NCBI GenBank assembly: GCA_947463665.1
Contig: CANHUD010000040.1
Coordinates: 1-13,452, forward strand
Direction of reading: 5' to 3'
DNA: 13,452 bases
DNA from: Sphingobacteriales bacterium
GTDB taxonomy: Bacteria > Bacteroidota > Bacteroidia > Chitinophagales > Chitinophagaceae
Shown: piece by piece, positions 6,802-12,846 of the stretch
Position numbering within the stretch: the stretch's first letter is position 1
Layout: each line of letters starts with the position of its first letter
Program-made: the position numbers and the translations under genes
Notes under the pieces: model-generated
What the model was told of the DNA's origin: nothing
Seen by the model: the letters and a program-made list of their open reading frames with translations, nothing else
The model's database searches: none

Positions 6802-8396
6802 GCATTCAGCGACAATAGAATAAAGGCCTGGTCCAGACCGGGAGAATGCTTCCACAGAGCTTCCAGAAACGCTGGTCCGTACTGTGCATAGTAGGGCAGG
6901 AAATTATCGTACCGTTCCTGAAGTTTATTTTTCGGGAAGAGTTGTTCCCGTAGTTTCAGGAGTTGTGCTTTTTGCACCTCAAAACGCCGCTTTTCTGCCC
7001 TCAACAGCTTCTTCCCTGCTTCATTGATCTGTTTCTGTAATCGGGCCTCCATGGCCTGCAGGTGCTGTACCAGTGTGGGGTCGATAGCACCCGCTTTATC
7101 TTTAAACCCGCGGAACAATTCCTCCACCTGCGTTTGCTGGTGTGTGACCGACACATCGTTTGTGGAGTGCAGGGCCACATATCGGTTCATCAGATCGTAT
7201 TCTGAAAGAAAAAGATCTTCTACAGACAATTGAAAGGACTGAAGCTTTTTTTCCTGTGCAGCAGTATAGATCAGGAAACTGTTGCGCAGGATCAGCATGG
7301 GGTAGGGAACCTGAAAATGGGTGAACATGGATCTCAGTTCCAGCCAGTAAGCCAGTTCTGCCCCACCACCCACAAATGCAATGTTGGGAAGAATGGTTTC
7401 CTGGTACAATGCACGCAGCACTACATTCGGACTGAAACGCTCCGGATGATCGTTCAGCTCCTGCATAAGCGTTTCTTTGTCGAACGTGATATCTGTATTA
7501 TCAACCTTCCAGGTATGTTTATCCCGGATGATCCGTTCCCGGATGCCTCCAGACATATAAAACAGATTGATCTCCCTCGGATTGACCTGCACCTTATATC
7601 CTTTCTCCAGCATACTACCCGTTTCAGATACTAACCTTTCCGGATCATGCTGAAAAAGATCGTTCATCATGATCGGTTGGAAAGCGGCTTTCCATCGGGC
7701 ATCATCGGCCATGATCACCAATAAACCGTGATCCTGAAAAAGTCTGTTTACCAGTTCAAATGTTGCGGATGCGATCGTTACCCCTTCCTGGTAGCATGCA
7801 CGCAGGAGACTGGTCACGGAAGCACCATAGGGATGAACACCGAGTTGTCCTTCCAGTTGGGCGATCAGTTGCAGCAGAGGCTTATCAACCTTCATTCTGC
7901 CTACAGCCCCTGTTTGCCGGGTCTGCCAGGAATAAGCCACACCATCCACCTGAAACTGTCCGAGCTCTGCCAGGTCATTGTCTTCACTGCCCATGTAATA
8001 GACCGGCACGAACTGCTGTTCAGGAAATTCGTTTTTGAACGTATGGGCCAGTCGGATCACATGCAGGATCTTGTATATGAAATACAGATAGCCGGTAAAG
8101 AGATTACACTGGTGGGCGGTACAGATAGTGAACGTGTTGTGCGAGAGCAGTGCATCAATATGTTGCTGTTGCGCCGGAGAGGCTTTACCCGCATAGGCTT
8201 CGGTAAGGAGTTGATGCAGGAGTACGCGATTGGTTGGAAAGGCACTGCGGACCTGCATTGCCTGAGCCACACCATTCATACTAACCGGATGGGAGTATAG
8301 TGAATCAAGTTGCGGCTGCCGGCTCAGGTAATCCAGCACCAGACCGGAAAACATTCCGGTTTTTTCTACGGGCATGAGACGGGAGCTAGCATCCAC
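6795..8396 (-). CDS. bshC: Bacillithiol synthesis cysteine ligase BshC
   Basis: Putative enzyme that adds L-cysteine to glucosaminyl-malate in the last step of bacillithiol synthesis; cytosolic. Length (533) and architecture fit BshC. An N-terminal Rossmann-like core has the HQCNLFTGYLYFIYKI stretch at about 95-110 (family HQ-x-NLFTG-x-LYFIYK) and FVPVYYMGSEDND at 129-141, then GAVGRM. A long charged coiled coil covers about 440-495, followed by the C-terminal segment. The start is uncertain. GTG at 8396 gives an N-terminus of about the length I expect ahead of the TG-x-FS motif; ATG at 8375 would give seven residues fewer. It begins 16 nt after rimO, so the two are almost certainly co-transcribed. 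bshA and bshB are not in this window. Its stop overlaps deoC by 7 bp. Confidence 0.92.
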   Translation of the reverse strand: MDASSRLMPVEKTGMFSGLVLDYLSRQPQLDSLYSHPVSMNGVAQAMQVRSAFPTNRVLLHQLLTEAYAGKASPAQQQHIDALLSHNTFTICTAHQCNLFTGYLYFIYKILHVIRLAHTFKNEFPEQQFVPVYYMGSEDNDLAELGQFQVDGVAYSWQTRQTGAVGRMKVDKPLLQLIAQLEGQLGVHPYGASVTSLLRACYQEGVTIASATFELVNRLFQDHGLLVIMADDARWKAAFQPIMMNDLFQHDPERLVSETGSMLEKGYKVQVNPREINLFYMSGGIRERIIRDKHTWKVDNTDITFDKETLMQELNDHPERFSPNVVLRALYQETILPNIAFVGGGAELAYWLELRSMFTHFQVPYPMLILRNSFLIYTAAQEKKLQSFQLSVEDLFLSEYDLMNRYVALHSTNDVSVTHQQTQVEELFRGFKDKAGAIDPTLVQHLQAMEARLQKQINEAGKKLLRAEKRRFEVQKAQLLKLREQLFPKNKLQERYDNFLPYYAQYGPAFLEALWKHSPGLDQAFILLSLNAQ

Positions 8397-8412
8397 AGTG
8401 TAACAATTTAAG

Positions 8413-9720
8413 TTATATCAATTCTCCTTCCAGATCGAAATCATAGGCTTTGGTGATGCGTACGTTTACGAACTGGCCGGGTTTCAGTTTCTGATCGGTT
8501 TGTACGATCACTTCATTGTCCACTTCCACGGAATCGTATTCAGTGCGACCGAGGTATCTACCGGATTCTTTTTTATCGATCAGCACTTTGAATGTTTTGC
8601 CCAGTTTTTCCTGGTTTTTTTCGTAGCTGATCTCCTGTTGAACTTCCATGATCTCGCGGGCACGTTCTTCTTTCACTTCCTGAGGCACATCGTCTACCAG
8701 GTCATGGGCGGAAGTACCTTCTTCATGGGAATAGGTAAAAATGCCCACCCGATCGAAGCGGTGTTCTTCAAGAAAGCCTTTCAGTTCTTCTACATCGTCT
8801 GCTGTTTCACCGGGGAAACCGGCAATCAGCGTGGTACGGAGACAGATTTCCGGAAGCCGGGAGCGAATATCGTGAATGAGATCGGTCATTTCTTCCCGGG
8901 TGATCTGCCGTTTCATGGCTTTGAGCATGTTATTGGCCGCGTGTTGCAGCGGCATATCCAGGTAGTTGCAGATATTAGGCCGTTCTTTGATCGCATCTAT
9001 GATCTCGATCGGAAATTTGGAAGGATAGGCATAATGCAGGCGAATCCATTCCAGTCCTTTTACATCTGCCAGTGCATGGAGCAGGCGGGGCAGATCGCGT
9101 TTTTTGTAGATATCCAGGCCGTAGTAGGTCAGTTCCTGGGCGATGAGCATGACTTCTTTCACCCCTGTGCGCACGAGACGCTCCGCTTCACTGACCAGTT
9201 CTTCGATGGGGCGGCTGACATGTTTACCACGCATGAGTGGGATGGCGCAGAAAGAGCAGGTACGGTTACACCCTTCACTGATTTTCATGTAGGCGTAGTG
9301 CGACGGCGTACTGAGGAGGCGCTCCCCTACCAGTTCAGCTTTGTAATCCGCTTCCAGTGTTTTCAGGATGCGCGGCAGTTCCATAGTCCCGAAATACGCA
9401 TCGACTTCGGGAATCTCTTCTTCGAGGTTGTTTTTATAGCGCTCGCTGAGACAACCCGTAACATATACTTTATCGAGTTTACCTCTGCGTTTGAGCTCTA
9501 CCTGTTCGAGGATGGTATTGACCGATTCTTCTTTGGCCTTATCAATAAACCCGCAGGTATTGACGATAACGATGTTGTGATCGATCTTTTTATTCTCATG
9601 CACCACATCGATGTTGTTGGCCAGCAACTGACCACTGAGCACTTCACTGTCGACCAGATTCTTGCTGCAACCCAGCGTGATGATGTTGATCTTATCTTTC
9701 CGGAGGGATCTTGTTTTCAT
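8413..9720 (-). CDS. rimO: Ribosomal protein uS12 methylthiotransferase RimO
   Basis: Radical-SAM enzyme that methylthiolates the conserved aspartate of ribosomal protein uS12. The three MTTase domains occur in order. The UPF0004 domain has C18, C56 and C90 (LGCSKNLVDSE, NTCGF, TGCLSE). The radical-SAM domain has the C-x3-C-x2-C cluster at C151/C155/C158 (EGCNRTCSFCAIP). A C-terminal TRAM domain (about 370-435) follows. LGCSKN together with the SEGCNRTCSFCAIP form favours RimO over MiaB. A longer start at 9732 (four extra residues) would sit inside a perfect -7 promoter box, so ATG 9720 is chosen, giving 435 residues. First gene of the rimO-bshC operon; downstream of the nuclease gene but with its own promoter element. 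Confidence 0.95.
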   Translation of the reverse strand: MKTRSLRKDKINIITLGCSKNLVDSEVLSGQLLANNIDVVHENKKIDHNIVIVNTCGFIDKAKEESVNTILEQVELKRRGKLDKVYVTGCLSERYKNNLEEEIPEVDAYFGTMELPRILKTLEADYKAELVGERLLSTPSHYAYMKISEGCNRTCSFCAIPLMRGKHVSRPIEELVSEAERLVRTGVKEVMLIAQELTYYGLDIYKKRDLPRLLHALADVKGLEWIRLHYAYPSKFPIEIIDAIKERPNICNYLDMPLQHAANNMLKAMKRQITREEMTDLIHDIRSRLPEICLRTTLIAGFPGETADDVEELKGFLEEHRFDRVGIFTYSHEEGTSAHDLVDDVPQEVKEERAREIMEVQQEISYEKNQEKLGKTFKVLIDKKESGRYLGRTEYDSVEVDNEVIVQTDQKLKPGQFVNVRITKAYDFDLEGELI

Positions 9721-9729
9721 AACCGGAAG

Positions 9730-9737
9730 CAAAGATA
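9730..9737 (-). promoter_or_regulatory. -7 promoter element for rimO-bshC
   Basis: The minus strand reads TATCTTTG, a perfect TAnnTTTG match, 9 nt before ATG 9720. No TTG is found at the -33 position; instead a 14-bp perfect palindrome occupies the spacer region. This box excludes the alternative rimO ATG at 9732, which lies within it. Confidence 0.5.
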
Positions 9738-9744
9738 CCTAATT

Positions 9745-9758
9745 CGGGCCATGGCCCG
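9745..9758. repeat. 14-bp perfect palindrome upstream of rimO
   Basis: CGGGCCATGGCCCG reads identically on both strands. It lies between the nuclease stop (9763) and the rimO -7 box (9730-9737), about 8 nt upstream of the box, where a spacer or operator would be. With no loop and no T-run it is a poor intrinsic terminator. It could be an operator, or chance in a GC-rich patch. Confidence 0.5.
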
Positions 9759-9762
9759 TGCA

Positions 9763-10593
9763 TCATTTAAAGCGGAGTTCTGCCATCACCGGAAAATGAT
9801 CGGACGGGAATTTACCGTAGTAGGTATCCGTAAGGATGCCATATCGGCTCACCCGTACACCTTCTGTAACGAAGATATGATCGATCACATCGGCAGAGAT
9901 GCCGGTGGTTTTGAAGGCACTGAAAGAACCATTGTTCCGGTATACAACCGGCGAAAGGCCGATGACATCCTGAACGAGACCACTTTCCTGAAAGGTTTTA
10001 TACCATGGGCTGGAGTGGCTGCCGTTGAGGTCGCCCATAACGATGACCGGATCTTTTCCGGCAACGGCCTGAAGACGGGTGAGGATGAGTTTGCTACTTT
10101 CGATGCGGGCCTGTACACCGATATGATCGTAATGTGCATTGAAGATGTAGAAATTGCGGCGCGACTGCCGGTCGCGGAGTTTCAGCCAGGTGCAGATGCG
10201 CGGCAGGGCTGCATCCCAGCTTTTTCCCGGTTTTTCGGGGGTGGTCGACAGCCAGAAATCACCGCCATCGAGCCGTTCAAAGCGGTCTTTCCGATAAAAG
10301 ATCGCAGAATGTTCTCCACCTGCTTTTCCATCATCACGCCCCACCCCTGCGTACGTGTATTCCGGTAGCAGGGCGTTGAGCGTATCGAGCTGGTGTCTGA
10401 GTCCTTCCTGTGTTCCGAAGATATCGAACTGGTGAAAACGGATCAGACTGGCGCATACGGGAGCTCTGTCTTTCCAGAGATTTCCGGAATCGCGCGGGTT
10501 ATCGTAGCGAAGGTTAAAGGAGCTGACGATGAGCGGCTGAGCCGAAACAGAGGCTGCCGACAGGAGAACAGAAAGAAGTAAGATCAATCGCAT
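9763..10593 (-). CDS. Secreted endonuclease/exonuclease/phosphatase-family protein
   Basis: Member of the metal-dependent EEP superfamily (DNase I-like fold), which covers nucleases and phosphodiesterases, so the substrate is not determined. The predicted signal peptide is residues 1-18 (hydrophobic LILLLSVLLSAASVSA, cleavage before QP), indicating export. The catalytic set is intact: N27 (SFNLRY), E63 (TQEG), H154 and D156 (NAHYDH), D188 and N190 (MGDLN), and the terminal S264-D265-H266 (SDHFPV). The GGEHSAIFYR strand at 92-101 is typical of secreted Bacteroidota members annotated as endonucleases. The frame extends upstream to 10695 within ftsY, but the signal peptide begins at ATG 10593, so that start is chosen (276 residues). 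It follows ftsY by 19 nt in the same orientation, so co-transcription is likely. Confidence 0.88.
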   Translation of the reverse strand: MRLILLLSVLLSAASVSAQPLIVSSFNLRYDNPRDSGNLWKDRAPVCASLIRFHQFDIFGTQEGLRHQLDTLNALLPEYTYAGVGRDDGKAGGEHSAIFYRKDRFERLDGGDFWLSTTPEKPGKSWDAALPRICTWLKLRDRQSRRNFYIFNAHYDHIGVQARIESSKLILTRLQAVAGKDPVIVMGDLNGSHSSPWYKTFQESGLVQDVIGLSPVVYRNNGSFSAFKTTGISADVIDHIFVTEGVRVSRYGILTDTYYGKFPSDHFPVMAELRFK

Positions 10594-10612
10594 CTCTGAA
10601 GATACGGATGAA

Positions 10613-11572
10613 TCAGGAGAGTTTAAAAATGGAATCGACGAATTCGTGTTTGTTGAACACCAGCAGGTCTTCCATTTTTTCACCCACACCCACAAATTTC
10701 ACCGGGATAGCGAACTGGCTGGCGATGGCCAAAACCACACCCCCTTTGGCTGTACCATCCAGTTTGGTGATGGCGAGGGAGGTAACATCGGTAGCGGCTG
10801 TGAAATGGCGGGCCTGTTCCAGTGCGTTTTGTCCGGTAGAACCATCCAGTACCAGCAGTACTTCATGTGGTGCATCGGGAATCACCTTTTGGATGACGCG
10901 GCGGATCTTGCTGAGTTCCTCCATTAGATGGGCTTTGTTGTGCAGTCGGCCGGCAGTATCAATCAATACCACATCTGAACCACGTGCTACCGCGCTGTTA
11001 ACGGTATCGAAGGCAACAGAGGCCGGATCTGCGCCCATTTCTTTTTTAACGATGGGAACCCCGGCGCGTTCGCTCCAGATGGTAAGCTGGTCAACGGCGG
11101 CGGCGCGGAAGGTATCTGCGGCACCGAGCAGAACGGATTTACCGGCAGATTGAAAGTTATGTGCCAGTTTTCCGATGGTGGTGGTCTTCCCTACGCCATT
11201 TACCCCTACTACCAGTATGATGTAGGGTTTGGTGCCGGAGGGGGTGGAGAAATCCCGGTAGGATTGTTCTTTTGCATCCACCAGGATGGATTCGATCTCT
11301 TCTTTCAGGATTGTGCTGAGTTCGGACGTGTTGATGTATTTATCACGCGCCACTCTTTTTTCGATCTTTTCGATGATTTTCACCGTGGTTTCGATGCCTA
11401 CATCTGCACTTACCAGCGCTTCTTCGAGATTATCGAGTAGTTCATCGTCAACGGTACTTTTTCCGGCCACGGCTTTGGTGATACGGGAAAAGAAATTCTC
11501 CCGGGTTTTTTCCAGTCCCTGGTCCAGCGTCTGTTTTTCTTTTTTTCCGAAGATTTTATCGAATAATCCCAT
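10613..11572 (-). CDS. ftsY: Signal recognition particle receptor FtsY
   Basis: SRP GTPase that docks ribosome-SRP complexes at the inner membrane for co-translational insertion. The 319 residues comprise a short N-terminus without the long acidic A domain of E. coli FtsY, a helical N domain (about 20-105) and the G domain. GTPase motifs are the P-loop GVNGVGKTT at 123-131, the DTFRAAAVDQL insertion-box region at 153-163, DTAGRL at 205-210, and TKLDGTAKGG at 269-278. The C-terminal GVGEKMEDL is characteristic. It has its own promoter (TTG, 20 nt, TACCTTTA) behind a terminator that ends the ribosomal operon. That promoter's -7 box ends only 4 nt before the ATG. The nuclease gene follows in the same direction. 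Confidence 0.97.
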   Translation of the reverse strand: MGLFDKIFGKKEKQTLDQGLEKTRENFFSRITKAVAGKSTVDDELLDNLEEALVSADVGIETTVKIIEKIEKRVARDKYINTSELSTILKEEIESILVDAKEQSYRDFSTPSGTKPYIILVVGVNGVGKTTTIGKLAHNFQSAGKSVLLGAADTFRAAAVDQLTIWSERAGVPIVKKEMGADPASVAFDTVNSAVARGSDVVLIDTAGRLHNKAHLMEELSKIRRVIQKVIPDAPHEVLLVLDGSTGQNALEQARHFTAATDVTSLAITKLDGTAKGGVVLAIASQFAIPVKFVGVGEKMEDLLVFNKHEFVDSIFKLS

Positions 11573-11576
11573 ATTG

Positions 11577-11607
11577 TAAAGGTATGAAGGAGTGGTGTAA
11601 GGCTCAA
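11577..11607 (-). promoter_or_regulatory. ftsY promoter (-33/-7)
   Basis: On the minus strand a TTG (11607-11605) is followed by 20 nt and then TACCTTTA (11584-11577), matching the Bacteroidota sigma-A layout with one mismatch in the -7 box. The box ends 4 nt before ATG 11572, so the transcript may be leaderless. It begins right after the T-tract of the upstream terminator, consistent with independent transcription of ftsY. Confidence 0.6.
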
Positions 11608-11610
11608 ATA

Positions 11611-11642
11611 AGAAAAGCTGTTCTGCAACAAACAGAACAGCT
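11611..11642 (-). terminator. Intrinsic terminator of rpmB-rpmG-DUF4295
   Basis: A perfect 10-bp inverted repeat (AGCTGTTCTG / CAGAACAGCT; arms 11633-11642 and 11616-11625) with a 7-nt loop is followed on the minus strand by TTTTCT. It begins 23 nt after the DUF4295 stop. The T-tract is short, so some read-through into ftsY is possible. Confidence 0.75.
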
Positions 11643-11665
11643 CAACACTAAATTGCAGGCCGGCA

Positions 11666-11839
11666 TTATTTCTGGGCCAGAAAATCCTTCACTTTGTCTT
11701 TGTGGACAATGTTCTCTTTGAAGGTATAGGCACCAGACTTGGGGCTGCGAACGGCGCGGATCACTTTCGTCCAGTTCTTCGCTTCAGCAGAAGCTTTAAG
11801 GTCTTTTACTTTCGCGTTTTTAGAAGCTGCCTTTGCCAT
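11666..11839 (-). CDS. DUF4295-family small basic protein (likely Bacteroidota ribosomal protein)
   Basis: A 57-residue, lysine-rich protein starting MAKAASKNAKVKDLKA and ending VKDFLAQK. It is missing from a search limited to longer frames, but it is clearly coding: it starts with MAK like its neighbour rpmG, sits in the same operon (2 nt before its ATG is the rpmG stop) and is followed by the operon terminator. It matches what I recall of DUF4295, a family found in Bacteroidota next to rpmG. I recall, without being able to check it here, that a protein of this type was seen in a Flavobacterium 50S ribosome structure and named bL38. Its size, charge and operon support a structural role in the large subunit. 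No enzymatic motif and no cysteines. Confidence 0.85.
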   Translation of the reverse strand: MAKAASKNAKVKDLKASAEAKNWTKVIRAVRSPKSGAYTFKENIVHKDKVKDFLAQK

Positions 11840-11841
11840 GG

Positions 11842-12024
11842 TTATTTAATTTCTTTGTGAATGGTATACTTTTTCATGATCGGGTTGTACTTCTTCAACT
11901 CCAGACGCTCGGGCGTATTCTTCTTATTTTTGGAGCTGATATAGCGGCTGGTGCCAGAAAGCCCGGTAGTCTTATGCTCCGTGCACTCGAGAATCACCTG
12001 AACCCTGTTGCCTTTCTTTGCCAT
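11842..12024 (-). CDS. rpmG: 50S ribosomal protein bL33
   Basis: Small basic protein of the 50S subunit near the E site. The 60 residues show the family pattern: an MAKKGNRVQVILEC start, a TSRYISSKNKKNTPERLELKKYNP core (about 25-48) and a K-rich end. There is a single cysteine (C14) instead of the CxxC pairs that bind zinc, so this is the zinc-independent (C-minus) form. It lies 22 nt downstream of rpmB and 2 nt upstream of the DUF4295 gene, in one operon. Confidence 0.95.
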   Translation of the reverse strand: MAKKGNRVQVILECTEHKTTGLSGTSRYISSKNKKNTPERLELKKYNPIMKKYTIHKEIK

Positions 12025-12046
12025 TGTCGTTCGATTTGAGAATTAA

Positions 12047-12283
12047 TTAAATGTTTGCACCGTTTGCTCTCATTTCCTTCACCACGGTGAGCAGCCCACG
12101 TTTGTTGATGGTGCGGATAGCATCAGCCGACACTTTCAACGTAATCCACTTGCCTTCTTCCGCCAGGAAAAAACGCTTGGTCTGCAGATTGGGCAGAAAT
12201 CTCCGCTTCGTCTTGATATTGGAGTGCGAAACGTAGTTTCCACCGATCGGCTTCTTGCCGGTAACCTGACATACTCTTGCCAT
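12047..12283 (-). CDS. rpmB: 50S ribosomal protein bL28
   Basis: Structural protein of the 50S subunit. The 78 residues have the typical MARVCQVTGKKP start, GNYVSHSNIKTKRRF at about 15-29, and the ISADAIRTI-like VSADAIRTINKRG region. Only one cysteine (C5) is present, so this is the zinc-free variant, as with its partner bL33. The frame extends upstream to 12328, but that region contains the -33/-7 promoter; ATG 12283 is the family start. First gene of rpmB-rpmG-DUF4295, expected to be strongly expressed, and divergent from trxA. Confidence 0.96.
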   Translation of the reverse strand: MARVCQVTGKKPIGGNYVSHSNIKTKRRFLPNLQTKRFFLAEEGKWITLKVSADAIRTINKRGLLTVVKEMRANGANI

Positions 12284-12303
12284 TGTATGAAATTTTGGGA
12301 CGG

Positions 12304-12333
12304 CAAAGGTATAATTAATTTTCTGCATTCCAA
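12304..12333 (-). promoter_or_regulatory. rpmB operon promoter (-33/-7)
   Basis: On the minus strand a TTG (12333-12331, within a T-run) is followed by exactly 19 nt and TACCTTTG (12311-12304). This is a full match to the Bacteroidota sigma-A promoter, with an AT-rich spacer. The box lies 20 nt before ATG 12283, leaving a leader of roughly 15 nt. It is the best promoter in the window. Confidence 0.75.
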
Positions 12334-12391
12334 AAAATTATGCCAAACGACTTGATTTTTTGGAGTGGAGCAGCGTGACGATGGTCACATT

Positions 12392-12418
12392 TAATTTTGT
12401 ACCCTGTCCGTAATTTTG
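12392..12418 (+). promoter_or_regulatory. Tandem -7 elements upstream of trxA
   Basis: Two identical TAATTTTG boxes, at 12392-12399 and 12411-12418, both match TAnnTTTG and are 19 bp apart start to start. The downstream box has TTTA at 12390-12393 as a weak -33 and ends 25 nt before the trxA ATG. Only one may be used; two start sites are possible. Confidence 0.5.
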
Positions 12419-12443
12419 CACGAAGGTCAGAAAAATTATAGTT

Positions 12444-12743
12444 ATGAGCAAATTTCAGGAACTTATAAATGGAGACACGCCGGTTTTGGTAGATTTTTTT
12501 GCGGAGTGGTGTGGTCCCTGTAAGGTGATGGCTCCGGAATTGAAGAAGCTGGTGGAACAGCAGGGCGAACGGGTGCGGGTGATCAAGATTGATGTGGACA
12601 AAAACCAGCAGGCTGCTACGGCCTACCAGATCAGCAGTGTACCGACGCTGGTTTTGTTTCATAAGGGTCAGATTATTTGGAGACAATCCGGCGTCCTGTC
12701 GGCCTCACAACTTGGAGTTGTATTGGCACAGAAAGGTTTCTAG
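12444..12743 (+). CDS. trxA: Thioredoxin
   Basis: Cytosolic dithiol-disulfide oxidoreductase. The 99 residues cover the complete thioredoxin fold, slightly shorter than the 105-109 of the E. coli type. The active site AEWCGPCK has C23 and C26, the buried aspartate is in VLVDFF, and the cis-proline is P67 in SSVPTL. No signal peptide or membrane anchor, so it is a soluble reductant donor rather than a periplasmic TlpA-type protein. Start is the only ATG that fits the fold, 25 nt after a -7 box. lpd follows in the same direction after 103 nt but has its own promoter element, so the two are probably separate units. Confidence 0.96.
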   Translation: MSKFQELINGDTPVLVDFFAEWCGPCKVMAPELKKLVEQQGERVRVIKIDVDKNQQAATAYQISSVPTLVLFHKGQIIWRQSGVLSASQLGVVLAQKGF

Positions 12744-12813
12744 TGGCGTGCTGATTCTATCATTTTCCCGAAGGCGGCCTTTCAACAGACGGTTTACGAT
12801 TCTGTGAAATGCT

Positions 12814-12821
12814 TACCTTTG
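12814..12821 (+). promoter_or_regulatory. -7 promoter element for lpd
   Basis: TACCTTTG is a perfect TAnnTTTG match ending 25 nt before the lpd ATG. A TTTA at 12793-12796 stands in for the -33 with a 17-nt gap, the same arrangement as the downstream trxA box. Confidence 0.5.
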
Positions 12822-12846
12822 CCGCAATTCAAAACAAGATTTGTCT

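Noticed and set aside
8500..10368. A 622-codon open frame on the plus strand
   Set aside because: It lies antisense to rimO and the nuclease gene, both of which have intact catalytic motifs. Its translation is rich in F, H and D with no recognisable domain, as expected for a shadow of codon usage on the other strand.
12770..12785. GAAGG-CGG-CCTTTC hairpin after trxA
   Set aside because: About four good pairs, a 3-nt loop and only three T's; too short to call a terminator.
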